Shown one piece after another: positions 15,967-18,970 of a stretch of 18,970 nt of DNA. The notes below the pieces were generated by a model. That model made no database searches, had not been told where the DNA came from, and saw only the letters and a list, made by a program, of their open reading frames with translations. The position numbers and the translations under genes are program-made. Source of the DNA: Pseudomonadota bacterium (GTDB taxonomy: Bacteria; Pseudomonadota; Gammaproteobacteria; DAOUQR01); NCBI GenBank assembly GCA_030625525.1, contig DAOUQR010000001.1, positions 1 to 18,970 on the forward strand. The letters run 5' to 3'. Every line of letters starts with the position of its first letter. Within the stretch, counting starts at the first letter, position 1.

Positions 15967-16917
15967 TTAACCGGCTTTTCTTAGGTGGATTTGGATATCT
16001 AATGCGTATTTTTGCCATCCTGGAAGCGTGTAAAAATTTTCACGGATTCGACGCCAATATTGTCTCAGCCCCTGAGATGCGTTTTTATTAATTTGAGCCA
16101 TGTTTAATGGTTTTGATTGCTTGTTCTCTTTATTTTTGGGGGTATAACTTTGCACCCAGGATTTTTTTTGTGGTAACCAACCATGATTTCGAAAGCCACT
16201 TCTAAAATGATAGCTGTGCATGGATGTAATAGAAAAACCACACTGCTGAGTAAGGTCATTAATGGCTTGCTTTGAAAAATAAAACAAATGACCGGGCGGT
16301 GTCAGGGCTGCGCGCTGAAATTTTTGATAATAACGGCGTATGGGCAAGCGATCGGTTTCACCATTGGGGACGGATAAAAAGATGTCACCTGCCGGTTTTA
16401 AAAGGCGGTGGCATTCTTGAAGAAAGGCCTTGGGATCGCAAACATGTTCAAGCACATCTTGAACGCGTATTGCATCGAAGGAGGCGGCGTCTAATTTTAA
16501 AGAATGAAGTTCCCCGGAATAGGCTTCAAGCTGATGCTGTTCTTTAACGTAGTTCACCACGTCTTCACTGATATCCGTTCCGACAACATCCCACTCACTG
16601 GCTGAATCGATACCCGCAATGAAATGTCCGGTGTGACAACCAATATCTAACAAACGCCCCTGCTTTTTTTGGAGTTGGTGTGTGGCAAACCAAATGCCAT
16701 TTTCAAAATCTTTTTGGTTATTGGTTTGGTAGTAATCACCTTGATAAAATTTAATTAATTCATCATGTTCAGGCATAGGTGACATAAAGGCAGTGTTGCA
16801 ATCCGTACAAGCGAGTAGGTCATGATCCATATCGGGCAAGAGTGCAATTTTTGCGATCGATGGCATTTTATTTTGACAATCACAGATCGGGCATATTTGT
16901 TGAGTCATGGTCAGCAT
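15967..16917 (-). CDS. Class I SAM-dependent methyltransferase with N-terminal Cys4 motif
   Basis: The 316-residue protein starts with a likely zinc-ribbon: CPIC (9-12) and CTDC (37-40), followed by a short helical linker (PEHDELIKFYQGDYY). The Rossmann methyltransferase core has motif I LLDIGCHTGHF (89-99), the ribose-binding acid in VVGTDIS (D115), and the post-core segment VQDVLEHVCDP. This layout (Cys4 plus Methyltransf_11/23-like core) is common in methyltransferases of sugar or lipid modification clusters, but the substrate cannot be read here. It is not in a biosynthetic cluster. ATG at 16917 or 16908 may be the start; neither has a strong ribosome binding site. It is divergent from the LysR-type regulator, which may control it. 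Confidence 0.88.
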   Translation of the reverse strand: MLTMTQQICPICDCQNKMPSIAKIALLPDMDHDLLACTDCNTAFMSPMPEHDELIKFYQGDYYQTNNQKDFENGIWFATHQLQKKQGRLLDIGCHTGHFIAGIDSASEWDVVGTDISEDVVNYVKEQHQLEAYSGELHSLKLDAASFDAIRVQDVLEHVCDPKAFLQECHRLLKPAGDIFLSVPNGETDRLPIRRYYQKFQRAALTPPGHLFYFSKQAINDLTQQCGFSITSMHSYHFRSGFRNHGWLPQKKSWVQSYTPKNKENKQSKPLNMAQINKNASQGLRQYWRRIRENFYTLPGWQKYALDIQIHLRKAG

Positions 16918-16981
16918 CTTATTTGATTTTGCTTGAGAGTATATCGGTTGATGAATCGACTCGCTAGTGATATAAGATGCT
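16913..16981. repeat. 10-bp inverted repeat covering both divergent gene starts
   Basis: AGCATCTTAT at 16913-16922 is the exact reverse complement of ATAAGATGCT at 16972-16981. Each arm contains the first ATG of the gene it faces (methyltransferase on the left, LysR regulator on the right) and the weak ribosome binding site AAGA for that gene's second ATG. Between the arms, GTTGATGAATCGAC (16948-16961) is a near-palindrome with a T-N-A LysR-box character. Confidence 0.7.
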
Positions 16982-17846
16982 CATGACACTGATTAGCCCT
17001 CAATTAGATGCCTTCATGGCGGTTTGCGAATATAAAACAGTCCATGCTGCTGCTGAATCTATTCACCTGACTCAAGCGGCAGTAACTCAGCGCATTCGTG
17101 GATTAGAATCCAAACTCGGTGCCACACTTTTTTTGCGATCGCGTCGAGGGATGGAGCTGACTGCTGAAGGGGAAGCCTTATTACGTTATTGCCATTCTGT
17201 TAAAGCTCTTGAAGGTGAGGCGCTTGCGCAAATTCGTGGTTCGGCGGAAGATGTTCATATCAGTGTGCGGATCACGTCTCCAACCAGCTTAATGCGTTCG
17301 CGAATCATTCCGCTGACCAGTCAACTAACAACTAAATACCCTTATTTACTGCTTCATTATATTGCGGATGATGTTGAGCAACGGCAATTATCATTACGGT
17401 CGGGGCAGTGTGATTTTGCGATTATTCAGCAAGATGATGTGACCAATGAAATGGATTCTAAAGAATTGCGTCCGGAAGAGTATGTCCTGGTTTGTAGCCC
17501 TAAGTGGCAAGAGCGAACACTTGAAGAGATTATATCAACTGAGCGAATCATCGATTATGATCCGTCAGATACCTTAACCTTTAATTACTTGCGAGAATAT
17601 AATTTATGGAAACTCGCACAGCATGAACGTCATTTTGTCAATCGTACGGAAGCCTTAGCCTTACTCATTGCTCAAGGTGTTGGTTATGGTGTGTTAACGC
17701 GTGAGTTTGCCGAAGACTATCTCGAGCGCGATCAACTAATGATTCTTAATCAAGCGCAAACCTATAAACATATTCCCGTGCTGGCATGGTACCCACGTCA
17801 CGAACCTGCAAAGTATTTTTCAGATATTATTAAGGTTATTCAATAG
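16977..17846 (+). CDS. LysR-type transcriptional regulator, ArgP-like
   Basis: The 289-residue protein has a winged helix-turn-helix at residues 8-65 (LDAFMAVCEYKTVHAAAESIHLTQAAVTQRIRGLE), followed by a type 2 periplasmic-binding-like effector domain from about 90 to the end. The opening and the effector features SPTSLMRSRIIPL and NRTEALALLIAQGVGYG resemble the ArgP/IciA subgroup, which in E. coli senses lysine and arginine and controls argO, dap and gdhA genes. The match is moderate, so I give no symbol. The start may be ATG 16977 or 16983. The divergent methyltransferase gene is a plausible target, as LysR regulators often control the divergent neighbour. Confidence 0.9.
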   Translation: MLMTLISPQLDAFMAVCEYKTVHAAAESIHLTQAAVTQRIRGLESKLGATLFLRSRRGMELTAEGEALLRYCHSVKALEGEALAQIRGSAEDVHISVRITSPTSLMRSRIIPLTSQLTTKYPYLLLHYIADDVEQRQLSLRSGQCDFAIIQQDDVTNEMDSKELRPEEYVLVCSPKWQERTLEEIISTERIIDYDPSDTLTFNYLREYNLWKLAQHERHFVNRTEALALLIAQGVGYGVLTREFAEDYLERDQLMILNQAQTYKHIPVLAWYPRHEPAKYFSDIIKVIQ

Positions 17847-17880
17847 AGAATTTAGAATTCCTGGCTTATTTTTCTTGAGA

Positions 17881-17909
17881 TTGTCGTTTGTATTAAGAGC
17901 TGATATGCT
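17881..17909 (+). promoter_or_regulatory. Candidate tex promoter
   Basis: TTGTCG (17881-17886) and TATGCT (17904-17909) are separated by 17 bases, and TG at 17901-17902 gives an extended -10. Each hexamer matches the sigma-70 consensus at 4 of 6 positions. The start of transcription would be about 20 bases before the ATG at 17938. Confidence 0.45.
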
Positions 17910-17937
17910 GCGCGTCCATTTTTCATAGGGTGTTTGT

Positions 17938-18970
17938 ATGACTATTTCTGAACAAATTGCGGGTGAGCTGAGTGTTGCGGCACGCCAGATCAATGCGGCT
18001 GTGGCATTACTGGATGAAGGCGCTACGGTGCCCTTTATCGCTCGCTATCGTAAAGAAGTGACGGGCGGTTTGTCTGACATACAGTTACGAGCATTAGAAA
18101 CTAGACTCACGTATCTTCGCGAGTTAGAAGAGCGCCGTGAAACGGTTCTTAAGACGATTTCAGAACAAGAAAAGTTAACGCCTGAGCTCGAAAAATCGAT
18201 ACGTGCCGCGGACAATAAAGCGACACTTGAAGATTTATATGCACCTTATAAGCCTAAGCGTCGAACAAAAGCTCAAATCGCACGTGAGGCGGGGCTACAG
18301 CCACTAGCCGATGGTTTATTGCAAGATCCGCAGCAAATGCCTGAGCAATTTGCTGAACAGTTTCTTGATGAAGAAAAAGGCATTGAGACTGTGCAGGCGG
18401 CATTAGACGGTGCTCGGCAAATTTTAATGGAGCAATTTGCTGAAGCGGCCGAACTCGTGGGTGAATGCCGAGAATTTCTTTGGAAATATGGCGTTGTTAC
18501 CAGTGAAGTTGTCAAAGAGAAGAAACAGCAGGGCCAAAAATTTAAAGATTATTTTGAATATGAAGAAGCCATCCATAAAATCCCTTCACATCGCGCATTA
18601 GCTTTATTAAGAGGGCGTCGCGAAAGCATTTTGCGTATACAGCTGACCTTGAATGACACGGATCATCAACATTGCCAAGACAGAATTGCGCAATTTTTTA
18701 ATATCAACGATTCAAAACGTCCCGCAGATGCTTGGTTGCAAGAAACCGTGCAATGGACTTGGAAGATCAAATTATTTTCAAAACTGGACTGTGATTTAAT
18801 GTTGCGTTTGCGTGAAGCGGCTGAACAAGAAGCCATTAATGTATTCGCTGAAAATTTAAAACACTTATTAATGGCTGCACCGGCTGGCGCACGCGTCACC
18901 TTAGGCTTGGATCCGGGTTTACGAAGCGGTGTTAAAGTGGTTGTCGTTGATGCGACTGGAAAATTACTCG
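17938..18970 (+). CDS. tex: Tex family RNA-binding transcription accessory protein, C-terminus cut by window edge
   Basis: The frame runs open from ATG 17938 (AGGG upstream) to the right edge, giving 344 complete codons of a protein that is usually about 770 residues. Visible parts are the N-terminal Tex domain, with the hallmark segments VPFIARYRKEVTGGLSD (31-47) and ATLEDLYAPYKPKRRTKA (94-111), and the beginning of the YqgF/RuvX-like RNase H-fold domain at LGLDPGLRSG (322-331). The helix-hairpin-helix and S1 RNA-binding domains must lie beyond the window. Tex (E. coli YhgF) is a conserved nucleic-acid-binding protein linked to transcription and toxin expression in some pathogens. It is transcribed alone here as far as can be seen. 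Confidence 0.96.
   Translation, partial: MTISEQIAGELSVAARQINAAVALLDEGATVPFIARYRKEVTGGLSDIQLRALETRLTYLRELEERRETVLKTISEQEKLTPELEKSIRAADNKATLEDLYAPYKPKRRTKAQIAREAGLQPLADGLLQDPQQMPEQFAEQFLDEEKGIETVQAALDGARQILMEQFAEAAELVGECREFLWKYGVVTSEVVKEKKQQGQKFKDYFEYEEAIHKIPSHRALALLRGRRESILRIQLTLNDTDHQHCQDRIAQFFNINDSKRPADAWLQETVQWTWKIKLFSKLDCDLMLRLREAAEQEAINVFAENLKHLLMAAPAGARVTLGLDPGLRSGVKVVVVDATGKLL

Noticed and set aside
15952..15973. Possible terminator after the methyltransferase gene (CGGT-TAA-ACCG then seven T on the minus strand)
   Set aside because: The stem is only four base pairs and overlaps the stop codon; too weak to call, though the T-tract is suggestive.
17851..17863. GAATT-TAG-AATTC hairpin after the LysR gene as terminator
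   Set aside because: Stem is AT-rich and unstable, and the following T-run is separated by GGCTTA.
1..18970. Mobile elements, CRISPR arrays, toxin-antitoxin or defence islands
   Set aside because: No transposase, integrase, direct-repeat array or tRNA-associated att site was seen; gene order and codon use look like core chromosome throughout.

Overview
The window is about 19 kb of a compact, moderately AT-rich bacterial chromosome with short intergenic gaps and Shine-Dalgarno-led genes. The gene families point to a gammaproteobacterium: a PrkA/YeaH/SpoVR stress operon whose YeaH aligns residue by residue (from memory) with the E. coli protein, a 180-kDa NAD-glutamate dehydrogenase, RmuC, an ArgP-like LysR regulator and Tex. 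From memory, the small membrane/Sel1-like gene pair at 13091-14272 and the single-domain glutamate-synthase-like protein look most like genes of Legionella and its relatives. A member of the Legionellales is therefore a guess, not a proof. I see no IS element, phage gene, tRNA, rRNA or CRISPR array; this looks like ordinary core chromosome.

Layout. (1) 1-4350, minus strand: prkA(yeaG)-yeaH-spoVR operon. SpoVR runs off the left edge. It is preceded by a -10 element (4458-4468) identical to the sigma-S (RpoS) extended -10 consensus. (2) 4585-5931, plus: a soluble, catalytically intact diguanylate cyclase (GGEEF plus RxxD I-site), divergent from prkA; its leader carries a tandem 12-bp repeat containing two AUG-UAA start-stop codon pairs. 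(3) 5966-6253: a doubtful small ORF. (4) 6305-11206, plus: gdhB. (5) 11319-11768, plus: a secreted tyrosine-rich protein ending in a DM9/DUF3421-like domain, convergent with (6) rmuC (11779-13020, minus). (7) 13091-14272, plus: a two-gene unit of a three-helix membrane protein and a Sel1-like helical repeat protein. (8) 14283-15860, minus: a membrane-anchored FMN/Fe-S glutamate-synthase-like protein. (9) 15967-16917, minus: a SAM methyltransferase with an N-terminal Cys4 motif, divergent from (10) a LysR regulator (16977-17846, plus). (11) 17938 to the right edge: the N-terminal 344 codons of tex.

How they may fit together. Three loci concern glutamate/nitrogen economy or stationary-phase survival: gdhB oxidises glutamate, the stand-alone glutamate-synthase core is a related redox enzyme of unknown reaction, and in E. 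coli the PrkA kinase (YeaG) belongs to the RpoS regulon and matters in prolonged nitrogen starvation. Three intergenic regions (upstream of prkA, between rmuC and the 13091 gene, and upstream of the glutamate-synthase-like gene) share the sequence CTATACT typical of sigma-S -10 elements, so a common stationary-phase programme is a testable inference. I find no clear evidence of a wholly new defence or mobile system. The least understood items are the DM9-like secreted protein, the membrane/Sel1 pair and the leader structures.
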